Source of the DNA: Clostridiales bacterium | Lineage (GTDB): Bacteria; Bacillota; Clostridia; Saccharofermentanales; Saccharofermentanaceae | Assembly: GCA_017561715.1 (NCBI GenBank) | Contig: JAFZBN010000021.1 | Location: forward strand, 90,815-154,814 | DNA: 64,000 nt | Direction of reading: 5' to 3' | Shown: one piece after another, positions 54,276 to 62,507 of the stretch | Numbering within the stretch: the first letter of the stretch is position 1 | Layout: each line of letters begins with the position of its first letter | The notes under the pieces: model-generated | Databases searched by the model: none | What the model saw: the letters and a program-made list of their open reading frames with translations, nothing else | Told to the model about the DNA's origin: nothing | Translations under genes and position numbers: made by a program

Positions 54276-57071
54276 TTATCCCTTCTTTGCTTTAATTTCT
54301 AACCATTGTGCCGGATCGATCAGGATCTTTCTCGGCTTGCTGCCTTCAAACGGACCGATATAGCCTTTATCCGCCATACGGTCGATCAAACGTGACGCTC
54401 TCGGATAACCGAGGTTCAAACGGCGTTGCAAAATGGAAACGGACGCATATCCTGCCTGAAGAACGACATCTACCGCGTCACAGAAGAGTTCGTCTTCACC
54501 GTCTCCCTCACCGCTTCCGCCGGAAGCAGTCGGAGCACCTGATTTACTGGCATTGACAATTGCCTCTGCCGTTTCCTCATCATATTGTACAACATTATTC
54601 TTCTTTATGTATCCGATAATCTCTTCGACTTCTTTATCCGTTACAAAAGCACCCTGGCCACGGATCGGCTTTGCGGCACTCTGCGGATAGTAGAGCATAT
54701 CGCCCTTACCGAGGAGCTTTTCGGCACCGACCATATCAAGGATCGTACGGCTGTCGACCTGGCTGCTGACAGCAAAAGCGATTCTCGACGGGATGTTCGC
54801 TTTGATAACACCCGTGATAACGTCAACAGACGGTCTCTGTGTCGCGATAAGAAGATGGATACCGGCGGCACGGGCCATAGCCGTAAGTCTGGAGATCGAT
54901 TCTTCAACTTCCTTACTTGCTACCTGCATAAGATCGGCAAGCTCGTCGATAACGACAAGGATAAGAGGAAGCTCTTTCTCCCCGTTCATACGCTGATATT
55001 CGTTATATCCCTTAAAGTCACGAACGGCAGCATCAGCGAATTTCTTATATCTGTCAGTCATCTCGATGACCGCCCAGTTAAGCGCATTTGCCGCTTTCTT
55101 TGCGTCAGTGACTACCGGGCAGAGTAAATGCGGAATGCCGTTATAGACGGCCAATTCAACGACCTTCGGGTCGACCATGATCATCCTTACCTGTTCCGGT
55201 GTCGCGTGACAAAGTATACTGATCAGGATCGAGTTAATGCAGACGGATTTACCGGAACCAGTGGAACCTGCGATAAGAAGGTGCGGCATCTTGGCAAGAT
55301 CACAGAGGATCGGGCTTCCCGGGATATCTTTTCCGAGAGCGACCGTCAGCGGAGAATCACTGTTCTTAAATGCAGAAGAATCCAGAAGGTTTCCGAGATG
55401 AACGGCTTCGATCTTCTTATTCGGAACCTCGATACCAACAGCAGATTTACCCGGAATCGGAGCTTCGATACGAATGCTCTGCGCGGCAAGTGCCAGCGCA
55501 ATATCATCGGAAAGATTCGTAATACGGCTTACCTTGATACCCGGGGCAGGAACGACTTCAAATCTCGTGATCGCAGGACCTCTGGTGACATCACTGAGTC
55601 TTGTCTCGATACCGAAGCTTCTCAGCGCGGCTACAAGCTTCATTCCCTCAGCATCTTGACCATTTACGTCATGACGTGCTTTCTGCGGCTGATCATGAGA
55701 CAGAAGATTTGTCGGCGCCTTGGCAAACTTGCGATTTGCCGTTCTTGTCGCAGCGGTTCTCGCAGTCTTTTCAGAAGGCACTGCATTCTCAACAACCTCT
55801 CTGTTGTTCTCAACAGGTGAAACTTCCGGGATCGGTGCTTTCGGAGCGGGAATCGGCGTACTAACAGCCGGAGCAGCAACAGGCGCTACCGGCGGCATAT
55901 CGAAAGGCTGCGGCTGTTCGATCGGAGCTGTCGGAACTTTTTCCATTTCATTCAGATCAGGTACACGGATCTGTGTACCGCCGGCCTCATGAACACGAAC
56001 CTCAACAGGATCCTGATTCGGGCTGACTGTCGGAGACGGAAGGATCGAACCCGGCTTCGGGCCTTCTTCCGGAAGCGGCGGAAGATCGATCCACTGCGGC
56101 TCATTCTCATCAACGACCTTCTCGGGTACAGGTGCTTTCGGATTACTGAAACCGAAATCGACACGCGGTTCCGGTGGTACCTCGACCTTTTGCGCTTCAG
56201 GAGCCGGATCGGTATCATTGGTAAGGTCAAAATCAAATACCTTCTCACGTTCCGCCCATGTTTCCTGATTCATCTTTACAGGAGTGCCCTCAAGATCGAT
56301 AAAGCCCTGAGGACCCGGTACTTCTTCAAACGGAGAAACAGCAGGGTTCTTAATGTAAGAAGTGTAATCCTTAACACCGTTTCCCTGCGCTCTCATTGCA
56401 CGCTCACGGGCAATACGTTCACGCTCGCGAAGTGCCTTATCCTGACGGAGCGCCTCAGAAGCCTTATGACCCGTGGTTTTAATGACCTCAGCGGTCTTCA
56501 CCGCTGTTTTGCTGATACTAACATTGAAGATCAGAACGACCTGAGAAAGCGTAAAAGCGAAAAGGATGATCAGCGCGCCTGCTTTAGCGGCAACGGCACG
56601 AAGCGCGAGGGCGATCGAACCTCCGATAACACCACCGGAAAGGATAATGTCACCATCCGGAGCACCGAGTTTCTTCGGATCCATACCCATCTTCCAAAGA
56701 AGCGCGATCGCCTTACTTGCTTTTACTTCGCCTGCCGGCGGAACGGCACATGCGGCTTTTACATACATCGGACTTACCGTGATGACGGCAAGGATCGATG
56801 AGACGCAGATCAAAAGGATCATTACGGAACGAACACGGATAGGCGCGACGTTCGGGCGCTTTTCGAGGAAAAAGTCAACAGACGCGTAAAGAAGGATCAC
56901 CGGAATAAAGTAGGCAGATACACCGATCAGGCCGGTTCCCGCGCCTCTTAATATCTTTCCGAGAGATCCGGTCACAGAAAGAGGCAGATAGTAAGAAAGC
57001 CCCAAAAGGACAGCAACGGCAAAAAGCAGTACACCGCTTATTTCATGTCTTTGCTCTTTTCTGCTCTCCAT
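54276..57071 (-). CDS. ftsK: DNA translocase FtsK/SpoIIIE
   Basis: 931 residues. Four N-terminal membrane helices (about 13-185), a 250-residue Pro/Ala/Glu-rich linker, then the motor with Walker A AGSTGSGKSVCINS and Walker B LVVIDELADLM, and a C-terminal winged-helix gamma domain (LQRRLNLGYPRASRLIDRM) that reads polar DNA sequences. It pumps chromosomal DNA through the closing septum. Its start shares one base with the stop of the NUDIX gene. Whether it acts at division or in sporulation cannot be told from sequence. Confidence 0.95.
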   Translation of the reverse strand: MESRKEQRHEISGVLLFAVAVLLGLSYYLPLSVTGSLGKILRGAGTGLIGVSAYFIPVILLYASVDFFLEKRPNVAPIRVRSVMILLICVSSILAVITVSPMYVKAACAVPPAGEVKASKAIALLWKMGMDPKKLGAPDGDIILSGGVIGGSIALALRAVAAKAGALIILFAFTLSQVVLIFNVSISKTAVKTAEVIKTTGHKASEALRQDKALRERERIARERAMRAQGNGVKDYTSYIKNPAVSPFEEVPGPQGFIDLEGTPVKMNQETWAEREKVFDFDLTNDTDPAPEAQKVEVPPEPRVDFGFSNPKAPVPEKVVDENEPQWIDLPPLPEEGPKPGSILPSPTVSPNQDPVEVRVHEAGGTQIRVPDLNEMEKVPTAPIEQPQPFDMPPVAPVAAPAVSTPIPAPKAPIPEVSPVENNREVVENAVPSEKTARTAATRTANRKFAKAPTNLLSHDQPQKARHDVNGQDAEGMKLVAALRSFGIETRLSDVTRGPAITRFEVVPAPGIKVSRITNLSDDIALALAAQSIRIEAPIPGKSAVGIEVPNKKIEAVHLGNLLDSSAFKNSDSPLTVALGKDIPGSPILCDLAKMPHLLIAGSTGSGKSVCINSILISILCHATPEQVRMIMVDPKVVELAVYNGIPHLLCPVVTDAKKAANALNWAVIEMTDRYKKFADAAVRDFKGYNEYQRMNGEKELPLILVVIDELADLMQVASKEVEESISRLTAMARAAGIHLLIATQRPSVDVITGVIKANIPSRIAFAVSSQVDSRTILDMVGAEKLLGKGDMLYYPQSAAKPIRGQGAFVTDKEVEEIIGYIKKNNVVQYDEETAEAIVNASKSGAPTASGGSGEGDGEDELFCDAVDVVLQAGYASVSILQRRLNLGYPRASRLIDRMADKGYIGPFEGSKPRKILIDPAQWLEIKAKKG

Positions 57072-57643
57072 CAGATACCGACCCTTCTCGCCGTTTTCAA
57101 CAGCGCGACCATCGTTTTCGCATCAGAGATCTCATTTGTTTCGATCATTTCGATCGCCTTGCTTAACGGCATCTTTACGAGCTGGAGAAATTCACCGTCG
57201 TCGGGATTGCCGTCACCGAAAGACAGGCCTTCCGCCAGATACAGATGGATGATCTCCGAACAGTATCCCGGAGTCGCGTACATCTTTCCGAGATCGGTAA
57301 CCGTCTCGGCCTGCATGCCGGTCTCTTCCTTCAGTTCACGGATCGCACACTCCTTCGGATCCTCACCTTTTTCAAGTTTTCCAGCAGGGGTCTCGAGGAT
57401 GACCTTTTCATAGGGAGAACGGAACTGTCTGACAAGATAAACGTTCTTCTCGTCATCGAGAGCCACGATCGTAGCACCGCCGTTATGCAGCACGACTTCA
57501 CGGTTCGAAATGGACCCGTCAAACAGCTGTACCTGCTTTGTCTCGACCTTAAACACACGCCCTTCGAAAACGATCTTTCTGTCGACCGTTTTTTCAATGA
57601 GCTGTTCATCTAAAGCGTCAATATTCCCCTTAGGTTTCGTCAT
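57071..57643 (-). CDS. NUDIX hydrolase, probable ADP-ribose pyrophosphatase
   Basis: 190 residues. The NUDIX box GKLEKGEDPKECAIREL then KEETGM fits Gx5Ex7REUxEExGU exactly. Upstream FRSPYEKVILETPAG is typical of the ADP-ribose pyrophosphatase subfamily. It cleaves ADP-ribose to AMP and ribose 5-phosphate, likely as housecleaning. It is sandwiched without gap between rnhA and ftsK, so all three share a transcript. Confidence 0.92.
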   Translation of the reverse strand: MTKPKGNIDALDEQLIEKTVDRKIVFEGRVFKVETKQVQLFDGSISNREVVLHNGGATIVALDDEKNVYLVRQFRSPYEKVILETPAGKLEKGEDPKECAIRELKEETGMQAETVTDLGKMYATPGYCSEIIHLYLAEGLSFGDGNPDDGEFLQLVKMPLSKAIEMIETNEISDAKTMVALLKTARRVGI

Positions 57644-58096
57644 TCATTCATCCCCAAATTTCTTTGATTGTGCAACCGCGAGCTTATCGCAGCGGTTGTT
57701 ATATTCATTATCGGCGTGACCTTTGACCTTGATCCAGGTGATCTGATGGACACCCGAAAGGCGGTCCAGTTCCTGCCACAAATCCATATTACTAACGGTT
57801 TGTTTCGAACTGTTTTTCCAGCCGTTACGTTTCCAAGACACCAGCCATCCTGCCGTAAACCCGTTGATCAGATAGGCACTGTCGCTATAAAGATTTACAC
57901 GGCAAGGGCGGTTCAGGCATTTCAGCGCAGAGATCGCGGCGATCAGTTCCATGCGGTTATTCGTCGTCAGTTTCTCTCCGCCGGAGATCTCCTTTTCAAT
58001 GCCGCGGCAGATAAGGATCGCTCCCCAGCCGCCGGGACCGGGATTTCCGGAGCAGGCTCCGTCAGTATAGATATCGACAGAAGTCATATCCGCCAC
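57644..58096 (-). CDS. rnhA: Ribonuclease HI
   Basis: 150 residues from a GTG at 58096 with aggagg 10 bp upstream; an ATG three codons later is possible. All four acidic catalytic residues and the His are visible: YTDGACSGNPGPGGWG, NRMELIAAI, YSDSAYLING and VKGHADNEYNNRCDKLA. It degrades RNA in RNA-DNA hybrids. The window thus encodes both RNase HI and RNase HII. proC ends 3 bp upstream. Confidence 0.95.
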   Translation of the reverse strand: MADMTSVDIYTDGACSGNPGPGGWGAILICRGIEKEISGGEKLTTNNRMELIAAISALKCLNRPCRVNLYSDSAYLINGFTAGWLVSWKRNGWKNSSKQTVSNMDLWQELDRLSGVHQITWIKVKGHADNEYNNRCDKLAVAQSKKFGDE

Positions 58097-58099
58097 GGA

Positions 58100-58903
58100 T
58101 CATTTTCCTCCTGCAAGGGCCTTTGTCTTAAGATCAGCCGCAACTACGGCATCTTCAACGGCAGCACGAAGTCCGCCCTTCTCAAGCGCAAGAACGCCTT
58201 CGATCGTCGTTCCGCCCGGAGAACATACCTGATCCTTAAGGACTGCAGGATGTGTGCCTGTTTCGACCATCAGTTTGCCGGAGCCGTAAACGGTCATCGC
58301 GGCGATATCCAGAGCCGTTTTTCTCGGAATGCCGAGTTTAACGGCAGCGTCTGCCATTGCTTCAATAAAGAGCATGACGTATGCAGGACCTGTACCGGAA
58401 ACGCATCCGATCGCGTCCAGAGTCTTTTCATCACAAGGAACAACGATACCGCATGTTCCGAGAAGTGTATTTACAAATTCACTCTTCTCCTCATCGACAT
58501 TACGTGTGCAGACCGCGCAGACGCTGGCGCCTACGAGAGCCGGAGTATTCGGCATAACACGTACGATCGAAGATCCGGGATTGAGAAGTCTTTCGATACG
58601 GTCCAGGGTGACAGATGCAGCAATGGAAATCACGACCGCGCCGTCCTTGATGTTCTCGGAGATCGAACGTACCGTCTGATCAAACACCTGGGGTTTTACC
58701 GCCAGAAGGATATAATCCGCTTCTTTTACTGCCAGAGAAGCGTCTGTATAGGGCTGGCAGCCTGTCTCATTCGCCAGTTCCGTTACCTTTTTCTCATCAA
58801 TATCACATAAACGGACATCCTTTGGAGTAAGCATTCCGCTCTTAATGAAACCGCCTACGAGAGCACGGCCCATATTTCCGGTTCCGATTACTGAAAATAC
58901 CAT
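58100..58903 (-). CDS. proC: Pyrroline-5-carboxylate reductase
   Basis: 267 residues. N-terminal NADPH fold GTGNMGRALVGGF, then VMPNTPALVGASVCAV, and the C-terminal signature GTGPAYVMLFIEAMADAAVKLG with SPGGTTIEGV. It catalyses the last step of proline synthesis. It begins the minus-strand run proC-rnhA-NUDIX-ftsK-folD-cinA-murJ and is divergent from the tRNA-Trp gene. Confidence 0.96.
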   Translation of the reverse strand: MVFSVIGTGNMGRALVGGFIKSGMLTPKDVRLCDIDEKKVTELANETGCQPYTDASLAVKEADYILLAVKPQVFDQTVRSISENIKDGAVVISIAASVTLDRIERLLNPGSSIVRVMPNTPALVGASVCAVCTRNVDEEKSEFVNTLLGTCGIVVPCDEKTLDAIGCVSGTGPAYVMLFIEAMADAAVKLGIPRKTALDIAAMTVYGSGKLMVETGTHPAVLKDQVCSPGGTTIEGVLALEKGGLRAAVEDAVVAADLKTKALAGGK

Positions 58904-58958
58904 GTAAATACACCTCTTTTGCCTTTTCTTCCTATTCTATAAAATCATAACATTCTAC

Positions 58959-58987
58959 TTGACATCATGCAAACACTTGAGTAAACT
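58959..58987 (+). promoter_or_regulatory. tRNA-Trp promoter
   Basis: TTGACA (58959-58964), 17-bp spacer, TAAACT (58982-58987). The tRNA begins about 35 bp after the expected start point. The leader contains the palindrome TGTTTGA-6 nt-TCAAACA at 58997-59016. Confidence 0.7.
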
Positions 58988-59027
58988 AATGCATGTTGTT
59001 TGATCAATGTCAAACACCCACATACCT

Positions 59028-59102
59028 AGGGGAGTGGCTCAATGGTAGAGCAGCGGTCTCCAAAACCGCTGGTTGCATGTTCGAATCGTGTCTCCCCTGC
59101 CA
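59028..59102 (+). tRNA. tRNA-Trp (anticodon CCA)
   Basis: All cloverleaf arms fold. The acceptor AGGGGAG pairs with CTCCCCT. The D arm is GCTC/GAGC. The anticodon stem GCGGT/ACCGC has loop CTCCAAA, with CCA at 59060-59062. The T loop is TTCGAAT. Discriminator G and an encoded CCA end are present. A terminator follows at once, so it is a single-gene unit. Confidence 0.97.
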
Positions 59103-59133
59103 AAAGGACTGTCAGCAATGACAGTCCTTTTTT
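59102..59133 (+). terminator. Terminator after tRNA-Trp
   Basis: AAAGGACTGTCA, loop GCAA, TGACAGTCCTTT followed by T-run. It starts at the last base of the tRNA. Confidence 0.92.
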
Positions 59134-59144
59134 CGTATAAAAAA

Positions 59145-59170
59145 GCAGCCGTCTCATAAGAAACGGCTGC
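59145..59170 (-). terminator. Terminator after the acidic membrane protein at 59193
   Basis: GCAGCCGT and ACGGCTGC arms around a 10-nt loop. On the minus strand they are followed by TTTTTT. Confidence 0.88.
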
Positions 59171-59192
59171 CGGAAGTTCAATATTTTCAGGA

Positions 59193-60359
59193 TCACTCGT
59201 TACCGAGAGAGTTTACAAAGATGTAGTCGTCAGCGTCTTTTGCCGGCATGATGTCCAGAACATAGCATGGAACACCATCGATATTCGCATGCGTTACGAC
59301 ATAGGCGAGATCTCCGTCCTTCACCGGAACTCCGATCTCAGTGGACTGAACGGACTGGCTGTACGCATTCTTGACCTTGTCGAGGCAGACCTGGCTGTCA
59401 GTTCCGACATAGAAGGATTGGAGGAATGCGGCAAAATTGACATTCAGCCAGTCGAATTCATCCTGAGTGCTCGCAACTGCGAAGAAACGGATGTTCTTGA
59501 GGTAATTGTTGCTTCTGCACTCGCTTCCTGTGACAAAGATCGGAAGGATATCGTAGTCGTTCTTGATCAGGGACTCGAAATAACGATACTTTGACTTCTC
59601 TGCCGTAGTCACCGCTGTCGGATCAACAACAGCAGCTGTTGTCTCTGTCGCAACGGTACTTGCATCGGAAGCATCCGTGCTGGTAGCGGCTTTTTCCTTA
59701 TCTTCGTGATACGTCGGTTCAGGAATATTAAAGCCTAAGTAGCAGATTTTCGCATAGATCGGAGACTCATAATAGTTTACTCGGAACTGTCTTTCGGTAA
59801 TACCGAGGTTCGGTTCCTGATGAACGGACTTATAGATATAAAATGCGCCGCCGATAAGAGCTAAGATCGCAATGACGATACCCGCGATCGCGATACCGTC
59901 GATCTTGGCCTTTTTCTTCTCCTTAAGGATCTTCGGCTTTTCGGTCTTTTTAACGATCGTATCCAGAGCGCCGAGTTTCTGCGCTTTTTCATCGGAAGAC
60001 TCCATCTCTTCCTCAAGAGCCTCGACCTTTTCAAGAGTCAGATCACGCTCTGCCGCTCTCTTTTCAAAGAATTCATTGACCTCATCGGAGATCTCGTCAG
60101 ATTCTTCTTCAGATTCAGATTCTTCTTCAGACCCGGATTCCTCTTCGGACTCCTTCTCTTCGAGGATCTCTTCTTCAGGCTTATTCTCTTCTTTGTCGGA
60201 AGAATCATCCTTATCGGACTTCTTCTTGTTCTTCTTTTCCTTTTTCCCCGGGATCACGTCTTCGATCTCTTCATCGAGACCCATACCGGCCAGCTTGACG
60301 GTAAGGTTCTTAAGGTCAACTTCCGGCGACTCATTCTCGTTTTCCAAATACTTAGCCAT
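59193..60359 (-). CDS. Acidic single-pass membrane protein with extracytoplasmic domain, unknown function
   Basis: 388 residues, not recognised. The cytoplasmic part (1-153) contains a Lys/Asp-rich stretch and a long Glu/Ser run (about 64-92) followed by a predicted coiled coil (95-125). One transmembrane helix spans about 155-176. The outer 210 residues contain a folded-looking domain (FRVNYYESPIYAKICYLGF, then ILPIFVTGSECRSNN and AYVVTHANIDGVPCYVL) after a Thr/Ala-rich linker. It is monocistronic with its own terminator. The plan resembles the unrelated protein at 14481. A sensor or envelope scaffold role is possible but unproven. Confidence 0.8.
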   Translation of the reverse strand: MAKYLENENESPEVDLKNLTVKLAGMGLDEEIEDVIPGKKEKKNKKKSDKDDSSDKEENKPEEEILEEKESEEESGSEEESESEEESDEISDEVNEFFEKRAAERDLTLEKVEALEEEMESSDEKAQKLGALDTIVKKTEKPKILKEKKKAKIDGIAIAGIVIAILALIGGAFYIYKSVHQEPNLGITERQFRVNYYESPIYAKICYLGFNIPEPTYHEDKEKAATSTDASDASTVATETTAAVVDPTAVTTAEKSKYRYFESLIKNDYDILPIFVTGSECRSNNYLKNIRFFAVASTQDEFDWLNVNFAAFLQSFYVGTDSQVCLDKVKNAYSQSVQSTEIGVPVKDGDLAYVVTHANIDGVPCYVLDIMPAKDADDYIFVNSLGNE

Positions 60360-60496
60360 ATGTTCTACCTTTCATAAAAGCACTAAAGAGATAATAACAT
60401 GAATTCGAAAATCCGCAACTATTTTACCCTCTCTTCTTGTCATAACGCAAATTCTCAGATACGATAAAAACATAGATTCGGAAGAGGTGATCGATC

Positions 60497-61237
60497 ATGG
60501 AACAGCGTAAACATTGCCTGATCACAGGTGGTTCCCGCGGCATTGGCGCGGCGACCGCTTACCGCTTTGCCCAGGCAGGGTATAAAGTCACGTTCTTCTA
60601 TCGTGCAGATGACGATTCTGCCGAGTATACACGCCAGAAGATCCATAACATCACTTATGACGTGCTTGCCTATAAAGTTGACGTACGTGATCTGGATGCC
60701 GTACAGTCAGCCGTTACAGAAGCCGTAGAAGCATTCGGTCCCGTTGATGTTCTGGTAAGTAATGCCGGAATATCTAAGATAGAGCTTTTCACGAAGACGA
60801 CTCCTTCCGAATGGAACCGCATCATGGACACCAATATCGGCGGACTCTTCAATGTCGTCCATACGATCCTTCCCTCCATGATCTCCCGTCACAGCGGAAA
60901 CATCGTAACGGTCTCCTCGATGTGGGGCGTATGCGGAGCTTCCTGTGAAGTCTGCTATTCCACTTCAAAAGCGGCGATCATCGGCTTTACTAAGGCACTT
61001 GCCCAGGAAGTCGGACCTTCCAACATTCGCGTTAACTGTGTCGCCCCCGGTGTTATCGATACCGAGATGAACGCTGTTCTTGATGACGAGACACGTGAGG
61101 CGCTCTGTGAAGAGACACCGCTTTGCCGTATCGGATCACCGGAGGAAGTCGCCGATGCCATCTTCTATCTGGCGGACGACACTTCTTCGTTTATCACCGG
61201 ACAGGTACTGGGAGTCAATGGCGGATATATTACCTGA
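60497..61237 (+). CDS. Short-chain dehydrogenase/reductase, FabG or YmfI type
   Basis: 246 residues with SD gaggtga. NAD(P)-binding TGGSRGIGAATAYRFA, structural NAG (VSNAGISK), catalytic Ser in VTVSSMWGVCGA, and Tyr/Lys in CYSTSKAA are all present. It resembles 3-oxoacyl-ACP reductase. However, it stands alone with no fab genes, and the SSMWGxxGASCEV active-site block recalls YmfI-like proteins that reduce the 5-aminopentanone on elongation factor P. Both activities remain possible. The oppositely oriented gene downstream shares its terminator. Confidence 0.85.
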   Translation: MEQRKHCLITGGSRGIGAATAYRFAQAGYKVTFFYRADDDSAEYTRQKIHNITYDVLAYKVDVRDLDAVQSAVTEAVEAFGPVDVLVSNAGISKIELFTKTTPSEWNRIMDTNIGGLFNVVHTILPSMISRHSGNIVTVSSMWGVCGASCEVCYSTSKAAIIGFTKALAQEVGPSNIRVNCVAPGVIDTEMNAVLDDETREALCEETPLCRIGSPEEVADAIFYLADDTSSFITGQVLGVNGGYIT

Positions 61238-61270
61238 CGAGTGATCCCGGTCTGATTTTTTCGAAAGAAA

Positions 61271-61295
61271 AAGGGCTGTCTCTACGACAGCCCTT
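61271..61295. terminator. Bidirectional terminator between convergent genes
   Basis: AAGGGCTGTC, loop TCTAC, GACAGCCCTT, with T-rich sequence after it on both strands. It serves the FabG-like gene (+) and the zinc-ribbon gene (-). Confidence 0.88.
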
Positions 61296-61317
61296 CTTGT
61301 TTTTATTGATTCAACTA

Positions 61318-62238
61318 TCAGAGGCACATCTTGACCAGCAGGAAGCCGAAGAAGAATTCAGCGAGTTTGAATACACCGCAGGAAACAAGAGCAAAGAACA
61401 TAGCGGATGTCTTTGTGCCTGTTTCTTCCTTCTTGGAAAGGAAGTAGTCATACAGAGCGATGAATACGAATACAAAACCGATGATCGCGAAGATAGGTCC
61501 GAAGTTGATGAAACCAAATCCGTCACCCTTAGGATCAAAGTAGATCTGTGTGCAGAGCCAGGAAATAACATTCAGAACAGCATACGGGAAGAATGCGAGA
61601 CCAACCCAGGATAATGTGCCAAGGATGTCTACTTTCTTAACCTTAAATGCTTTATATAAAGCGAAGATGATGAGGTACAGGCATGCAAATGCAAACAATT
61701 CAGTGAAGAATACAACGAAAGCTCTCGGTGTAGTCATCTGCGTACCCATCATTGTCTTGCCGTAACTTGTGTTCCACCATGTACCACCGGTCATCAGGTT
61801 GAATGCAGCAGCTCTGGACTTGCATGCAAGATTGAAGATGAGATTCATGATCAGGATGAATACCGGGAATGTCAGTCCAAGCAGGAAATGAGATTTATTA
61901 TCTCTGGAAGAGATCGCATCGAACGGGCTCTTGAAGAAATCCTTAAAGAATCCGCCGATATCATATTTGATCCAGGAAGGAGCTTTAGGAGCTGCAGGTG
62001 CTGCTACAGGCTGCTGATAGACAGGCTGCTGCGGCTGAGCATAAGCATTCGGATCAACAGGTGCAACAGGAGCTACAGGAGCTGCCGGAGCAACAGGAGC
62101 TGCTACAGGAGCAACAGGTGCTGCAGGAGCAACAGGCGCTGCAGGCTGAGCAGGAGCAATTGGAGCTACAGGTTGTCCGCAGAAAGGACATGCAGCACTT
62201 CCATCCGGGAAAGATTGACCACATTTAGTGCAAAACAT
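61318..62238 (-). CDS. Zinc-ribbon membrane protein with Ala-Pro-Val repeats (YIP1-like)
   Basis: 306 residues from the ATG at 62238 (ggaggt SD). An N-terminal zinc ribbon (Cys3, 6, 17, 20) is followed by about 40 residues of PVAP/AAPVAP repeats and a Gln/Pro stretch. A membrane domain of about five helices (from residue 130) follows, of the kind seen in YIP1-like proteins. The function of such proteins in bacteria is not known; the ribbon probably binds zinc and the repeats form a flexible spacer. It is probably cotranscribed with tRNA-Pro just upstream. Confidence 0.8.
   Translation of the reverse strand: MFCTKCGQSFPDGSAACPFCGQPVAPIAPAQPAAPVAPAAPVAPVAAPVAPAAPVAPVAPVDPNAYAQPQQPVYQQPVAAPAAPKAPSWIKYDIGGFFKDFFKSPFDAISSRDNKSHFLLGLTFPVFILIMNLIFNLACKSRAAAFNLMTGGTWWNTSYGKTMMGTQMTTPRAFVVFFTELFAFACLYLIIFALYKAFKVKKVDILGTLSWVGLAFFPYAVLNVISWLCTQIYFDPKGDGFGFINFGPIFAIIGFVFVFIALYDYFLSKKEETGTKTSAMFFALVSCGVFKLAEFFFGFLLVKMCL
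62030..62175. repeat. In-frame minisatellite-like repeat coding Ala-Pro-Val
   Basis: Imperfect tandem units such as GGAGCTACAGGAGCTGCC and GGAGCAACAGGTGCTGC recur on the plus strand within the zinc-ribbon gene. Units are multiples of 3 bp, so slippage would change spacer length without a frameshift. Confidence 0.75.
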
Positions 62239-62268
62239 AATGATACCTCCATCTGTATAATTGAAGTG

Positions 62269-62345
62269 TGGTCGGAGTGACCTGACTTGAACAGGCGACC
62301 TCTTGCACCCCAAGCAAGCACTCTAGCCAGCTGAGCTACACCCCG
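62269..62345 (-). tRNA. tRNA-Pro (anticodon GGG)
   Basis: On the minus strand the acceptor CGGGGTG pairs with CACTCCG (one G-U), with discriminator A and encoded CCA. The D arm is AGCTCAG/CTAGAGT. The anticodon stem CTTGC/GCAAG encloses TTGGGGT, giving GGG at plus 62309-62311. The T arm is CCTG TTCAAGT CAGG. It lies 30 bp before the zinc-ribbon gene with no terminator between. Confidence 0.96.
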
Positions 62346-62356
62346 ACGCTAATAAA

Positions 62357-62384
62357 ATTCTAACACAATGAGGTTATGTGTCAA
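62357..62384 (-). promoter_or_regulatory. tRNA-Pro promoter
   Basis: Minus strand TTGACA (plus 62379-62384), 16-bp spacer, TAGAAT (plus 62357-62362), 11 bp before the tRNA 5' end. Confidence 0.75.
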
Positions 62385-62444
62385 CAAACCGAGACCATTT
62401 TTACTCCATTCAAAACAACATTTAAACGCCTATATTTTCGATAA

Positions 62445-62477
62445 AAAAGGACTGTTCCGAAATCGGAACAGTCCTTT
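62445..62477 (-). terminator. Terminator after pnp
   Basis: AAAAGGACTGTTCCG, loop AAAT, CGGAACAGTCCTTTT. On the minus strand it follows the pnp stop by about 30 bp and ends in TTTTTT. Confidence 0.92.
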
Positions 62478-62507
62478 TGACAATTTCAGTTTTTGATCTG
62501 ATCAAAA

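Noticed and set aside
62030..62175. CRISPR-like repetition
   Set aside because: Repeats are short, imperfect, in frame and code for Ala-Pro-Val. There are no spacers and no cas genes.
62239..62313. N-terminal extension of the zinc-ribbon protein
   Set aside because: The extension is the tRNA-Pro sequence read as protein; the true ATG at 62238 has ggaggt.
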